A DNA stretch of 64,000 nt from Gemmatimonadota bacterium (lineage in GTDB: Bacteria; Gemmatimonadota; Gemmatimonadetes; Longimicrobiales; Gaopeijiaceae). Positions 7,764 to 21,056 of this stretch are shown piece by piece (within the stretch, counting starts at the first letter, position 1; each line of letters begins with the position of its first letter). The DNA is taken from contig JABDLS010000080.1 in assembly GCA_013002885.1 (NCBI GenBank), forward strand, positions 1-64,000, written 5' to 3'. The translations under genes were made by a program, and so were the position numbers. The notes beneath the pieces are model-generated. The model made no database searches and had not been told where the DNA came from. It worked only from the letters and a program-made list of their open reading frames with translations.

Positions 7764-9038
7764 CTACCTCCGCCCCGTCGGTTCGAGGCGCAGAATGGGC
7801 GTAGGGTCTCCGTCGAAGCCTCGGGCGTCACCGTCGACAGCCAGGTAGATGAAACCGTCCGGTCCCTCACGGACCTCGCGCAGCCTACCCTCGGTCTGGA
7901 GAAGTACCTCTTCACGGACCACCTCCTGCCCATCCAACTCCAGGCGTATCAGTTTCCGGCCGCCGAGCCCGACGACGAGCATGTCGCCGCGCCACTCACG
8001 GAAGGGGCTTCCCGTATAGAAGAGCATTCCCGACACCCCGATGGATGGGACCCAAACGTGGACGGGAGGCTCCATGCCGTCGCGGTGCGTTCCTTCGTGG
8101 ATCGCCGACCCGGTACTGTAGTTCACGCCGTAGCCCACCACCGGCCACCCGTAGTTGCGACCGGGCAGCAACAGGTTGAGCTCATCTCCGCCCTGGGGCC
8201 CGTGTTCGTTGAGCCAGACATCCCCCGTTTCCGGGTGGACGCCGAGTCCCTGGGCGTTCCGGTGTCCCCACGTCCAGACCTCCGGTCGGACACCTTCCTG
8301 GCCGACGAACGGATTGTCATCGGGTACACGCCCGTCGTCGTGAAGTCGGATCGTCGTTCCGTTGTGGTTGGTCAGGTCCTGGGCGGGGTGGGCTTCCAGG
8401 TCCCCTGCCGAGGGCCACTGACGATCGCCGAGGGTCACGAACAGGTAGCCGTCGTGGTCGAACGCCATGCGGCCGCCCCACTGCGAGCTCCGATCGCTCC
8501 CGTTGCCGAACGCATCCGCGTGGAAGATCTCCTCCACGTCGCGGAGCTGATCGTCTTCGAAGCGGCCGCGAGCCACGGCGATGTTGCCCAAGGAGTCGGC
8601 CCCGGGCTTCGTGTAGCTCAGGTAGAGGAGCTGGTTCGAAGCGAAATCAGGGTGGAGGACCACGTCGCGCATCCCGGCTTGCTCCCGACCGTTCATGCTC
8701 TTGGCGCCGCTACCCAGATAGAGGATGTCGGGGACGCCCTCCACAGGATCCGGCATGAGCGCGCCATCGCGCACGATCCGCAGACGCCCCGGTCTCTCGG
8801 TCACGAGGAGGTCGCCTCCCGGTGTGAAGGCCATGGAGAACGGGTGGACCAGACCGTCCACGACCTCGACGACGCGGAAGTCGTGGAAAGCCGAGCGGAC
8901 GACATCTGGATCCACAACCGATTCGCTGGCCTCGTCCCCCGGGGTACATCCCGAAAGCAGGGCCGCGACTGGGATGAGGAGGGCGACCAGGGTCGAGGCC
9001 TTCGGGGTGGCTGAGCAGCAGCGTGAATTGCGGATCAT
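7764..9038 (-). CDS. PQQ-dependent sugar dehydrogenase family lipoprotein
   Basis: A 424-residue soluble aldose dehydrogenase-type (YliI/GdhB-like) six-bladed propeller that would oxidise sugars in the periplasm with PQQ. The N-terminus is a lipoprotein signal with lipobox LLSGC. Typical segments are present: HPFSMAFTPGGDLLVTERPG in outline, GMRDVVLHPDF, WTWGHRNAQGLG and NEHGPQGGDELN, followed by GRNYGWP. The start at 9038 is the ATG that begins the lipoprotein signal, with AGAAG just upstream; the longer open frame lacks coding character. It is divergent from the amidohydrolase gene. Family members often lack proven PQQ dependence, so the substrate is open. Confidence 0.85.
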   Translation of the reverse strand: MIRNSRCCSATPKASTLVALLIPVAALLSGCTPGDEASESVVDPDVVRSAFHDFRVVEVVDGLVHPFSMAFTPGGDLLVTERPGRLRIVRDGALMPDPVEGVPDILYLGSGAKSMNGREQAGMRDVVLHPDFASNQLLYLSYTKPGADSLGNIAVARGRFEDDQLRDVEEIFHADAFGNGSDRSSQWGGRMAFDHDGYLFVTLGDRQWPSAGDLEAHPAQDLTNHNGTTIRLHDDGRVPDDNPFVGQEGVRPEVWTWGHRNAQGLGVHPETGDVWLNEHGPQGGDELNLLLPGRNYGWPVVGYGVNYSTGSAIHEGTHRDGMEPPVHVWVPSIGVSGMLFYTGSPFREWRGDMLVVGLGGRKLIRLELDGQEVVREEVLLQTEGRLREVREGPDGFIYLAVDGDARGFDGDPTPILRLEPTGRR

Positions 9039-9220
9039 CTTCTGATCATAGGCGGCGCCGGTCGTCCGCGCAGGGGCGAGGACGTGGGTTGCGCCGGCGA
9101 CCCACTGTGCGGAATCTGTGCCTCTTGGCTCGCGCGCGAATGGTGTCGGAGCGAGCCACTCGCTCACAAAGCTGGAAGCGGCGGCTTCATGCCGACCTTT
9201 CCAATGAACCGGAGGCTCCC

Positions 9221-10477
9221 ATGCGTCGACACGCTCTACTCCTTCTCGGTCTTGTTGCGGCGGCATGTGCAGGCCCCGACGCCGACAATCAGGATGGTGC
9301 TGTCGTCACCGTCTTCGAAGGTGCCCGGCTCCTCACCGGCGACGGGCAGGTCATCGACGACGCGGTCTTCATCGTCACGGACGATCGCTTTTTGGCGGTG
9401 GGTACTGCAGGTCAGGTGGAACTCCCCGACGGTGCCACCCGGGTGGACCTCTCCGGCAGGACCGTCATGCCCGCGCTGGTCAACGCGCATATCCACCTTT
9501 CCACGGACCGGGAGGAACGCGCCGAGCAGCTACGGCACATGGCCTACTACGGAGCTGGGACGGTGGTCAGCTTGGGCCATGACGAAGGCGACGCGGCCTT
9601 CGCCATGAGGGGTGTCTCGGTGCCCGACGGAGCCCGCAGCTACACGGCCGGCCGGGGCATCACCACCCCGGAGCCCGGACGCTCGGAAGTTCCGTTCTGG
9701 GTGACTTCCCCCGACGAGGCGCGCGAAGCAGTGCGTGAACTCGCCACGCAGGAGGTCGACATCGTGAAGATCTGGGTGGACGACCGGGGTGGGCAGTACG
9801 AGCGATTGGGGCCAGAGCTCTACGAAGCGGTCATCGATGAAGCCCACCAGCACGATCTCAAAGTCACGGCGCACATCTTCCGTCTCGAAGACGCCAACGG
9901 GCTGATCCGTGCTGGCATCGATGCCTTCGCCCACGGCATCCGTGACCAGGACGTCGACGACGAGCTCGTGGATCTGTGGCTCGAGAATCCCGATGTCGTC
10001 CTCGTGCCGAACCTGCCCGGGCCCGGCGTGCCCGTGGACCTCGCGTGGATCACGACCGTCCCGGACGCCGAGCTCTCGGCCATGCGCGGGCAGCAACAGG
10101 AAAACGAGCGAGCTCAGGAGGCGTTTGGCATCCAGGCACGTAACCTGAACCGACTCGACGAGGCCGGGGTTGACATCGCCTTCGGCACCGACGGGAGCAC
10201 ACCCTGGGCGGTCCACCTGGAGATGGAGGACATGGTTCGATCGGGCATGGAGCCAGGGGACGTCATCGTCGCCGCGACCTCCACGTCGGCCCGGCTCATG
10301 GAGCTCGACGACGTAGGTCTCGTCGCAACGGGGATGAGCGCCGACTTCGTGGTGCTGGAGGCCGACCCGACGGAAGACATCACGAACACGCGAGCCATCG
10401 AGGCCGTCTACCTGCGAGGCGAGGCCATCGACCGGCAGGCGATGGCATCGCGGTGGAGGAACGGGCAGGGCGGGTAG
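9221..10477 (+). CDS. Amidohydrolase-family lipoprotein (imidazolonepropionase-like)
   Basis: A 418-residue metal-dependent hydrolase of the amidohydrolase superfamily, exported as a lipoprotein (lipobox-like LVAAAC). Metal ligands are visible in order: HxH in NAHIHLS, the Lys in DIVKIWVDD that is usually carboxylated, His in VTAHIF, His in FAHGI and Asp in AFGTDG. GGAGG five bases before the ATG at 9221 fixes the start; the open frame upstream has no coding sense. Proteins of this group hydrolyse cyclic amides, Xaa-Pro dipeptides or similar. The specific substrate cannot be read from the sequence. It is followed by convergent kinase genes. Confidence 0.88.
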   Translation: MRRHALLLLGLVAAACAGPDADNQDGAVVTVFEGARLLTGDGQVIDDAVFIVTDDRFLAVGTAGQVELPDGATRVDLSGRTVMPALVNAHIHLSTDREERAEQLRHMAYYGAGTVVSLGHDEGDAAFAMRGVSVPDGARSYTAGRGITTPEPGRSEVPFWVTSPDEAREAVRELATQEVDIVKIWVDDRGGQYERLGPELYEAVIDEAHQHDLKVTAHIFRLEDANGLIRAGIDAFAHGIRDQDVDDELVDLWLENPDVVLVPNLPGPGVPVDLAWITTVPDAELSAMRGQQQENERAQEAFGIQARNLNRLDEAGVDIAFGTDGSTPWAVHLEMEDMVRSGMEPGDVIVAATSTSARLMELDDVGLVATGMSADFVVLEADPTEDITNTRAIEAVYLRGEAIDRQAMASRWRNGQGG

Positions 10478-10513
10478 GGGGCTTACGCCGACAAGTCGGG
10501 CCCGGGGCGCAGC

Positions 10514-10548
10514 GGGGGCCATGACAGACGTTTGGGGTCTCGGCCCCC
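10514..10548. terminator. Possible terminator hairpin between convergent genes
   Basis: GGGGGCC and GGCCCCC form a 7-bp stem around a 21-base loop, directly before the stop of the minus-strand kinase gene and after the plus-strand amidohydrolase. The plus side is followed by only two Ts, so this is weak as an intrinsic terminator. Confidence 0.3.
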
Positions 10549-13227
10549 TTATCGTCCGCCACTCAGGCGCGTTTTCAACTCCTGATGGAAGTTGTTGACC
10601 AGGACGGCCGTCGGCTCGCCTTCTGCCTCTTCGCCACCGGGTCGAGGAGCCTCTCGGGCGATGAGAAAACTCTGGTCGTCGGCACTGACCTCGAAGCGCA
10701 GACCCGAGATGTCCCCCCAGATCCATCCTGGCTCGCTCTGAAAGAGCTCGCGGGGCTCGGACGCTCGAAATCCAGACGATGCGTCCACGTTCACAACCAT
10801 CATTTCGAGGTTGGGCCCCTGGAAGAAGATCTCACGTCCGCTGTTCGCCCAGCGCGGCTGCCGGCCGCCGTTGACGGAAACCTGCCACCGTCCTCCGCGC
10901 ACGTCGGGGAAGGGACGGACGTAGATTTCGCTGCGATCCGTCTCCGTCGTCTGATACGCGATCCAGCGACCGTCGGGTGAGATATCCGGGTACATCTCGT
11001 CATATCCCTCATCGGCCAGCAAGGGGGTCGGTACGCTGTCCACCCCTGGGCGAAAGAGGTAGATGTCCCGGTTCGCCTCGACGCTTCGCGGTCCGACTGT
11101 GCGGATGAGCATGGACTGGAAATCCGGACTCCACTCCACCGTCGCGACGCTTTCCTCGAAGTCCAGGAGTCGTCGCGGCTCGCCCGTGCCGTCGGCAGCT
11201 TTCGACCAGACGTCGAGATTGCCATCGCGGTCCGAGAGGAACGTTACTTCGCCGGGCTCGGGGCCCCAGACGGGCATACGCTCCTGGTCGGGCCCGAACG
11301 TGAGGCGGGACCTGGGTCCGGTATCCAACTGCTTGATCCAGATGTCGTTACCGTCGGTGGTGCGCTCCCGGATCGCCAATTGTGTCCCATCCGGCGACAG
11401 GCTCCATCCGATGTCCGGCCCTCCCTGCACGAAGGTCCAGTCGGGATCCACGGGCCGCGCCTGGCCTGCTCGGTCTACCCACATGAGCTGGATGAGACGC
11501 TCCACCGTGCCTCCGAGGCTGGTCCCGATGGTGTAGAAGAGCTTTCCGTTTTCGGAGACCGAGTACGAGGCCAAGCCGTCGAGCACGGCAACAGGCTGTC
11601 CCAGGAGTTCGAGGTCGTCGGGATCGAAGCGGGCCGCCATGAGCACGCCGTCCACGACGAAGAGGAGATGGCCGGAGGGTAGGTAGCTGGGCACCAGACC
11701 GTTGGCGATGAGCTTCGACTCGCCTTTGGCCGGATCGAACCCACGGATCTCGAAGGCGTTGAAGTCGTCGACGGGTGCGACGTAGATCAGCTTGTCGCTC
11801 GGCAGCACGGCGTACGGACGATGCCCGTCGTCCGGTCCCGAGAGGACGGTCACGACTTCCACCGGGCCGCCTTCGGCTCGGACTCGAACGGTGCCCGAGT
11901 CTGCTCGGGCGTACACGTATCCGTCGCGACCCCAGACCGGATTGAATCCGGGGCTGACCAAGGTGCGAACGGGTCCCCCGGCCAAGGCCAGCACCTTGAC
12001 CTCGTCTCCCTGCTCGAAGGCCAACTCCAATCCGTCTGGCGAGAGGGCCGGGTTGCTAGCTCCCTCCGTCTCCCGAATCGGGGTAGCCCTCAGGTCGTCC
12101 CAGCGGCGCGCCACCAAGATCTGCCGGCCATCGTCTACGTACCGGTAGACCAGCATCTGGCCGTCCGGCGATAGCTTGTATCCGGCTTCGCCGGTGAATT
12201 CCAGCTCCTGGCCCGGGAGGAAGGGCATGGCGAAGCGCTCAACCGAGAGCTCGGGCTCAGGTTGCGTCATCTCGCTGACCAGTGCCGCAGACAGCCCGAG
12301 CGAGGCCACGACAGCCGCTGCCGCCACCCACTTCCAGGGGCCTGCGCCTGCTGCCGCGCCGGCAGCTCCCCGCGCCTCGCCGTGCCGAAACGCCGGATCC
12401 TGCAGAGCCGTCGCGAAGTCCTGAGCCCCCTTGAACCGGTCGGCGGGCAGCTTCTCCAGCCCCTTTCGGATGGCGGCGTCGACGTGGGCCGGCACGGAGG
12501 TTCGCATGGCGGTGGCCGACACCGGCACACCCTGGATGATTCGCCCCAGCACCGCCTGGGCGGTGGTACCCGTGTAGGGCGGCTCGCCGGTGAGCATCTC
12601 ATAGAGCACAGCGGCCAGGGCATACGTGTCGCTGGCCGGCCCAACGCCCATGTCGCCGGTGGCCTGTTCGGGGCTCATGTAGAAAGGCGTCCCCACCGAC
12701 AGTCCCGTCTCGGTGAGCCGCGCGCCGCCTGCCGAACCCACGGCCAAGGCGATGCCGAAATCCCCCACCACGGGCTGACCGTCCTGGATGAGGATGTTGC
12801 CCGGCTTGATGTCGCGGTGGACGACGCCATGGCGGTGGGCGTAGTCCAACGCGTTGCCAACGGCGACGGCGATGCGGACGGCGTCCTCCACCGGGAGCTG
12901 CTTTTCACGGTCGATGCGGTCCCGAAGCGTCTCGCCCTGCACGTACGGCATCACATAGTACAGGAAGGAGTCGGCCTCCCCCGAGTCGTACAGCGGCAGT
13001 ATGTGCGGGTGCTGCAGATTGGCCGTCGTCTTGATCTCTGCCAGGAAGCGGTCGCCGCCCACCACAGCGGCGAGTTCGGGCTTGAGCACCTTGAGGGCGA
13101 CCTGACGCTCGTGCTTCACGTCGTCGGTGAGGTAGACCGTGGCCATGCCCCCCTCGCCCAGCTTGCGCTCGATCCGGTACCGGCCCGTCAGGGCTCGGTT
13201 GAGGCGGTCTTTGTCGATGTCGCTCAT
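10549..13227 (-). CDS. Ser/Thr protein kinase with C-terminal PD40/TolB-like propeller (copy A)
   Basis: An 892-residue Hanks-type kinase. The cytoplasmic kinase domain spans about residues 17-275: Gly-loop GEGGMATV (24-31), Lys46 in ALKVLK, catalytic HRD (137-139), DFG (156-158), and GTPFYMSPEQ in the activation segment. One membrane helix (about 299-317) links it to an extracytoplasmic region of beta-propeller repeats carrying LSPDG, VWGRDG and DISPDGRW-type signatures. The C-terminus, FLIAREAPRP...VLVNNFHQEL, is shared with the other copies. It lies 232 bp downstream of copy B, so it may have its own promoter. The ligand sensed and the kinase targets are unknown. Confidence 0.92.
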   Translation of the reverse strand: MSDIDKDRLNRALTGRYRIERKLGEGGMATVYLTDDVKHERQVALKVLKPELAAVVGGDRFLAEIKTTANLQHPHILPLYDSGEADSFLYYVMPYVQGETLRDRIDREKQLPVEDAVRIAVAVGNALDYAHRHGVVHRDIKPGNILIQDGQPVVGDFGIALAVGSAGGARLTETGLSVGTPFYMSPEQATGDMGVGPASDTYALAAVLYEMLTGEPPYTGTTAQAVLGRIIQGVPVSATAMRTSVPAHVDAAIRKGLEKLPADRFKGAQDFATALQDPAFRHGEARGAAGAAAGAGPWKWVAAAAVVASLGLSAALVSEMTQPEPELSVERFAMPFLPGQELEFTGEAGYKLSPDGQMLVYRYVDDGRQILVARRWDDLRATPIRETEGASNPALSPDGLELAFEQGDEVKVLALAGGPVRTLVSPGFNPVWGRDGYVYARADSGTVRVRAEGGPVEVVTVLSGPDDGHRPYAVLPSDKLIYVAPVDDFNAFEIRGFDPAKGESKLIANGLVPSYLPSGHLLFVVDGVLMAARFDPDDLELLGQPVAVLDGLASYSVSENGKLFYTIGTSLGGTVERLIQLMWVDRAGQARPVDPDWTFVQGGPDIGWSLSPDGTQLAIRERTTDGNDIWIKQLDTGPRSRLTFGPDQERMPVWGPEPGEVTFLSDRDGNLDVWSKAADGTGEPRRLLDFEESVATVEWSPDFQSMLIRTVGPRSVEANRDIYLFRPGVDSVPTPLLADEGYDEMYPDISPDGRWIAYQTTETDRSEIYVRPFPDVRGGRWQVSVNGGRQPRWANSGREIFFQGPNLEMMVVNVDASSGFRASEPRELFQSEPGWIWGDISGLRFEVSADDQSFLIAREAPRPGGEEAEGEPTAVLVNNFHQELKTRLSGGR

Positions 13228-13459
13228 ACGTTGCAGGGGGGGCTGACGGGTGGGGGAGGAGTACTTGCCAATGTGGGGCGGGGCCCCGGCGATGGCGAGA
13301 GTTCCCGCCCTGTCCCCGTGAGTAGCTTACCGCGTCCTGTGTCGAGGCCTCAGCCCGTTGAAATGCGGCGGGCTCCGTAGGCGCGACTGAGGATGTACGC
13401 GGTCGCTCAGGGACTCCGGTGCGGAGGTAGAGCAGACGCTGGATCCCGGCGCAGCTTCG

Positions 13460-16107
<2,648 letters not shown>

Positions 16108-16111
<4 letters not shown>

Positions 16112-18795
16112 CGCGGCAGCCGCTCCTCGACCTCGCGAAGCCAGTTCTGGACGAGAATGAACTCGTTGACGAACTGCGCGTCCGCCCCGGCTCCGAACTG
16201 GACCATCAGGAAGTGTTGGTCGTCCAGATCCACGTCCCACCCCGCGTAGTTGGCTCGCGCGTCCAGGCCGCGCTCGTTGACGTTGAACAACGCTTGCCGA
16301 TCGACCACCTGAAATCCGTTGTCGAAGTCCAACGTGGCGACGGTCATGTCGCGGCCCTGTGAGATGTAAAAGATCTCGTTTCCACTCCGGGCCCACCGCG
16401 GGTTGATGGCGCCTTGCGTCGAGACCTGCCACTTACCGTCGTTCACGTTCGGATAGGGTCGGATATAGATCTCGTCCCTGCCGGTCTCTGTGGATTCGTA
16501 CGCCAGCCACCGTCCATCGGGTGACAGCGCGGCCGCCTTCTCGTCGTAGGGCTCGGCCGCCAGCGGATAGGTAAGCGTATCTCCTACGGCCATTCCCACG
16601 AGGTCGCGGAGACCTCCGGCGGATGCGTTGCTGCTGCCGCCCTGACGGAGGATCCATCCCGTACCCTCACGATCAAGGATCGCCTCAGCGATGTGGCCAT
16701 CGAAGTCCAATACCAACTCCGGCGGACTCGTGCCGTCCCATCGCCGCCGGAAGAGGTCGAGGTCGGGAGTGTCCTCGTCCTCCGGCCCGCGATAGGAGAT
16801 GAAGTAGAGCCACTCACCATCGGCCGACCATCGCGGACGCCAGTCCTCAGCCGGGTCGAAGGTCACTCGGGACAGCGGGCCGTCCGGGAGTTCCTTGACC
16901 CAGATGTCGTCGCCCTCGGGGCCGTTCACTTTCACCGCGAGACGGCGGCCGTCTGGCGAGAGCGCGACGGAGCTTTCAGGCGGGTTCGGATTGTAGAACC
17001 AGTCCGGGTCGATGGGCGTGGTCTGCCCCGACCGGCTCACACGCACCACACGGCCGTCGGAACCCGAGGTCGAGGCGCCGGTCCAGTACGCCAGGTCTCC
17101 GTTGCGGGCCATGGAATAGAAAGGCCAGTTGTCGCCATCGACGCGAACGCCTTCGACGAGAGGCACGGCTGGTCCCGCGAGCGCCATCGCCTTGGCATCG
17201 AAACGCGCGGCGAGGAGCTGACCCGTCAGGGCACCGAAGACGAGGTGCCCTTCGTCGGTGAAGTATGGCTTCACCCCGGCCGAGACCGTCGTTCGCTCAC
17301 CGCTTTCGAGGTCGACCGCGTCGATTCGGGCTGGGCCTCCCCACACCGTGAGCAGGGCGACGTCGCCGTCCGGGTGGATCTCGAAATCGCCGAGAGGCCC
17401 GTCGGTGCCGTCGGCTGCCTGGGCGAGAATCAGCTCGCTCTCTCCTCCCGTCGCCGAGACCCGTCGGATGTTGCGATCGTTGTCGGAGTAGTAGAGGTAT
17501 CCGTCGTCGTGCCACCGATTGCAGCAGAATGCCGAGTCGGTGAGGGTCCGGACCACTCCACCCGCGAGAGGCGCGACCTTGAGCTGACCGTTCTGAATGA
17601 ACGAGACCTCGGTGCCCGATGGGCCGATGATGGGGTTGGTTCCTTGATCGGTGCTGGGGATCTGGACCGGATCGATGCTCCCCAGGCGTCGGATCTGGAG
17701 GTGCGGGACGCCACCATCGACCACCGTGTACACGATGGACGTACCGTCATCCGAGATGTCGAACTCGTAGCTCGTCAGCTGACCGTCGACCGGCAAGAGT
17801 GAGAACCGCTCCACGGGAGCCGGCGGGTCCGACCTCAGCATCGAAGCACTCGAGATGCCCGCGAAGACCAACGCGACCAACGATGCCGCGATCGCCGCGT
17901 TTCTCCAACGCGTGCCCGATGCGCCGATGGCGTCGCGCTCGTCGGCGCCGTGCCGAAAGCTCGGGTCGGCGAGAGCCCTGGCGAAGTCCTGCGCGGTGGA
18001 GAAGCGATCGGCTGGAATCTTCTCGAGCGCCTTCCGGATGGCGGCGTCGACGTTGAGCGGAATCGACTTCCTGATGCCGGTCGCCGACACCGGAGCGCCC
18101 TGGATGATCTTGCCGAGGACGGCCTGCGCGGTCGTACCCGGGTAGGGCGGCTCGCCCACAAGCATTTCGTAGAGGACGCACGCGAGCGCGAACGTATCGC
18201 TGGCCGCCCCCACCACCTGATCGCCCGTCGCCTGTTCGGGGCTCATGTAGTAAGGAGTGCCCACGGAGAGGCCGGTTTCGGTGAGTCGATTGCCTCCTGC
18301 CGCGCCGACCGCGAGCGCGATGCCGAAGTCGGCGACCAGCGGCTCGCCGCGGCTCAGCAGAATGTTGCCGGGCTTGATGTCGCGATGAACGATGCCCGCT
18401 TCGTGCGCCGTGTGGAGCGCGCTGGCCACGGCCGTCGCGATGCCGAGGGCCTCGTCCACGGGAAGCTGCTTCTCCCGGTCGATCTTGTCCCGGAGCGTCT
18501 CGCCCTCGATGTAGGGCATGACGTAGAAGAGGAAGCTGTCGGCTTCTCCCGAATCGAAGAGCGGGAGGATGTGAGGGTGCTGAAGGTTCGCCGTCGTCTT
18601 GATCTCGGTGAGGAAGCGGTCTCCGCCGACCACGGCTGCGAGCTCGGGCTTGAGAACCTTGAGCGCCACCTTCCGCTCGTGGCGGAGATCGTCGGCCAGG
18701 TAGACGACGGCCATGCCGCCCTCACCGAGTTCCGACTCGATTCGGTAGCGTCCCTCGAGGGCCTCGTTGATGCGCTGGACGGTGTCGGTGCTCAT
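16108..18795 (-). CDS. Ser/Thr protein kinase with PD40 propeller (copy C)
   Basis: An 895-residue paralogue, first in the kinase operon. The kinase domain lies at about 17-275 with GEGGMAVV, Lys46, HRD at 137-139 and DFG, followed by GTPYYMSPEQATGD. A membrane helix at about 296-318 (IAASLVALVFAGISSASML) precedes the propeller, whose blades show ISDDGTS, ALSPDGRR, RWSADGEW and ALSPDGRW. The C-terminus differs from copies A and B (FILVQNWLREVEERLP). GAGG lies eight bases before the ATG. Its stop overlaps the start of copy B, so the two are probably co-translated. A TATGAT hexamer at 18958-18963 on this strand could be a -10 box, but no good -35 is visible. Confidence 0.92.
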
Positions 18796-19078
18796 CAGGG
18801 CGCCTCAGCGATTCGTGGGCCGCGGCATGAGAAGGACCTGGGGTTCAGAGCGTTCACACGCTGGTGAAGTCGTGGGGGGAAGTCGTGGGTCACCCAGCTA
18901 GCTCCTGGTACTCGATCGAACGTGAAGACCCCTCCACCCATCCCCGAACCGCGGCCCATCATACGTTGGCCGGGCACGGTGCGCATTGGAAAGTTACCGA
19001 TTCCCGTAGGCCATCCCCAGCTTCCGATCACCGGCGGAGAATCCGCAGCCTGGGCGCCGCGACTTCCCCCCCTCAGCC
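18796..19078. other. Intergenic leader of the kinase operon
   Basis: A 283-bp stretch between the first kinase gene and the kinase remnant. Short open frames here have no coding character. A possible -10 (TATGAT, minus strand, 18958-18963) is the only regulatory hint. Confidence 0.35.
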
Positions 19079-19216
19079 TCAGTTCGGCACCCGCTCCCGC
19101 AGCAGCGGGTCGAAGTTGTTGATCAGCACGAACTCGGGCAGCCCTTCCGCGTCGGGATCCTTCACGATGCGGGCCATCAGGAAGCGCTGACCATCCGGCG
19201 TCACGTGGTACGGCAG
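19079..19216 (-). pseudogene. 3' remnant of a fourth PD40 kinase gene
   Basis: About 45 codons that match the extreme C-terminus of the neighbouring kinases: LPYHVTPDGQRFLMARIVKD, then LPEFVLINNF, ending LLRERVPN and a stop. Copy B ends DISPDGQRFMMARIVRD, LPDFVLVNNF, VLRERVPN, so the match is residue by residue with frame intact. Upstream of this block the similarity vanishes, and no kinase domain or propeller exists before recQ. This is therefore the leftover of a deleted tandem copy, not a functional gene. The stop codon and the conserved tail are undamaged, which points to a fairly recent or recombination-driven deletion. Confidence 0.75.
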
Positions 19217-19336
19217 GGCGAAGCCTCCGCCGCATAGCATGCCCACATCAGGCCGAGCGCAACGGCTCAAGTTCGCCGCCTAGCATACAGCGCGCGGTGG
19301 TGACGCGCAGCGAACACTCCGAGCGGCTGGACGCTC

Positions 19337-20863
19337 CTACCGAGCCGCCCGCACCAACTCCATGAACGCATCCCCGTACTTCTCGAGCTTCGCCGGACCC
19401 ACGCCCGAGATGTCCAGCATCTGACCGTCAGTGGTGGGCCGGGACCGAGCCATCTCGACGAGCACCTTGTCGCTGAAGACGATGTAGGCGGGCAGCCCCT
19501 GACCGTCGGCGAGCTGCTTGCGGAGGGAGCGCAGTTGCTGGAAGAGCTCCTCGTCTTCGTCGGCGAGGGGGGCGGTCGAGGTGACGTGCTTCGCCTTCCG
19601 AGTCCGTGCGCCTTTAACCGGGCTCATGGAGGCCATCGTCTCCGCCGCGAGATCGGCGGGTGAAACGCCGGTGCAGACGTCGCACGAGGTACCGCACGGC
19701 GCCATGATCTCGTCGAAGTGCGCCAGGATGAGCTGGTGGCGACAGCGCGTCGCTTCGACCATGCGGAAGAGATCGACGGTCCGCTGCCGCTTCTGTCGCC
19801 AGAGCTCGGGGTCGTCGATGTCGTCGAGGAAGCGCTCGTGCATCTTCACATCGGCCCAGGAATAGAAGAGGAAGCAGTCGCTGGGCAGACCGTCCCGGCC
19901 GGCCCGTCCGATCTCCTGGTACCACGACTCCACGTCCTTGGGCATGTCCCGGTGGATGACGAAGCGGACGTTGGATTTGTCGATGCCCATACCGAAGGCG
20001 ATGGTGGCGACGACGACGTCGACCTCGTCGCGCTGGAACGCCTCCTGATTGCGCTGGCGCTCGGCGGCGTCGAGGCCGGCATGGTAGGGGGCGGCGTTGA
20101 CCCCGTTGGCCCGCAGGAAGCGGCACGTCTGCTCCACCGTCTTCCGACTGAGGCAGTACACGATGCCCGACTCGCCCTGGCGGCGCCGAACCAGCGCCAG
20201 GATCTCCTTCTTGGTGTCGCCGCCCTTGCCTTTCTTGCGACACCCGACCTCGAGGTTCGATCGGAAGAAGGAGCCCTTATAGCCGGCGGGCTTGGACATG
20301 CCGAGCTGCCTGAGGATGTCGCGCGCGACGGGTCGGGTGGCGGTTGCGGTGAGAGCCAGCACGGGCACGTCGAGCTCGTTCTTCAGACCTCGCAGCCGCC
20401 GATAGGATGGACGGAAATCGTGACCCCACTGAGAGATGCAGTGGGCTTCATCGACGACCATGAGGGAGATGGGGCACCCCTCGACGAAGTCCCGAAGGCG
20501 CCCGTCGAGCGCCTCCGGCGCGAGGTAGACGAGCTCGTAGCGTCCCTGCCGGAGACCTTCGAGCCTGAACTGTCGCTCCTCCCAGCCGAGGGTCGAGTTG
20601 ATCTCGACGGCGTCGAAGCCGAGCTCGCGAAGGGCATCCACCTGATCCTTCATGAGGCTGATGAGGGGCGACACCACCAGGACGGTGCCGTCGAGGATCC
20701 TGGCAGGGAGCTGGTACGTGAGGGATTTTCCCGCCCCGGTAGGCATCACGGCAATGCAATCGCGCCCGTCGAGGACGGCGTCGATGACCTCCCGTTGACC
20801 AGGACGGAACGCGTCGAAGCCGAAGGTCTCTCGAAGGACGAGATGGGGGTCGCTAGGGGTCAC
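19337..20863 (-). CDS. recQ: RecQ-family ATP-dependent DNA helicase, short form
   Basis: A 508-residue 3'-5' superfamily 2 helicase for recombination and fork repair. Visible motifs: Q-motif region [14 protein letters not shown], motif I PTGAGKS, motif II DEAH, the RecQ-specific loop [14 protein letters not shown], motif III ALTATAT, motif [16 protein letters not shown] in outline, and motif [12 protein letters not shown]. The four zinc-site cysteines are present ([16 protein letters not shown]). A linker then leads straight to an HRDC domain (about 430-508), so the winged-helix RQC domain of E. coli RecQ (609 aa) is missing. The start is a GTG; the family N-terminus follows directly. It is divergent from the AsmA-like gene. 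Confidence 0.92.
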   Translation of the reverse strand: MTPSDPHLVLRETFGFDAFRPGQREVIDAVLDGRDCIAVMPTGAGKSLTYQLPARILDGTVLVVSPLISLMKDQVDALRELGFDAVEINSTLGWEERQFRLEGLRQGRYELVYLAPEALDGRLRDFVEGCPISLMVVDEAHCISQWGHDFRPSYRRLRGLKNELDVPVLALTATATRPVARDILRQLGMSKPAGYKGSFFRSNLEVGCRKKGKGGDTKKEILALVRRRQGESGIVYCLSRKTVEQTCRFLRANGVNAAPYHAGLDAAERQRNQEAFQRDEVDVVVATIAFGMGIDKSNVRFVIHRDMPKDVESWYQEIGRAGRDGLPSDCFLFYSWADVKMHERFLDDIDDPELWRQKRQRTVDLFRMVEATRCRHQLILAHFDEIMAPCGTSCDVCTGVSPADLAAETMASMSPVKGARTRKAKHVTSTAPLADEDEELFQQLRSLRKQLADGQGLPAYIVFSDKVLVEMARSRPTTDGQMLDISGVGPAKLEKYGDAFMELVRAAR

Positions 20864-21056
20864 GGAGAGGCGTTGGATGGGTGTTTGAGGCGGGGCGTCG
20901 GCACAAACTACTCAAGTCATACGAGGCGCGGGGATGGCCCCCCGGGCCGGAACGACGGTTTGCCTCGACAAGCCGTGCCTGGGCTGGAATGGCACCCGCT
21001 TTGCATCCCTCGTGGCCGGTGAAGGTCTTCGTGACCGATGGAATCATGGGGGGATC

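Noticed and set aside
19337-20863. RecQ as part of an anti-phage system
   Set aside because: No nuclease, methylase, SMC or other defence partner is adjacent; the neighbours are kinases and an AsmA-like gene.
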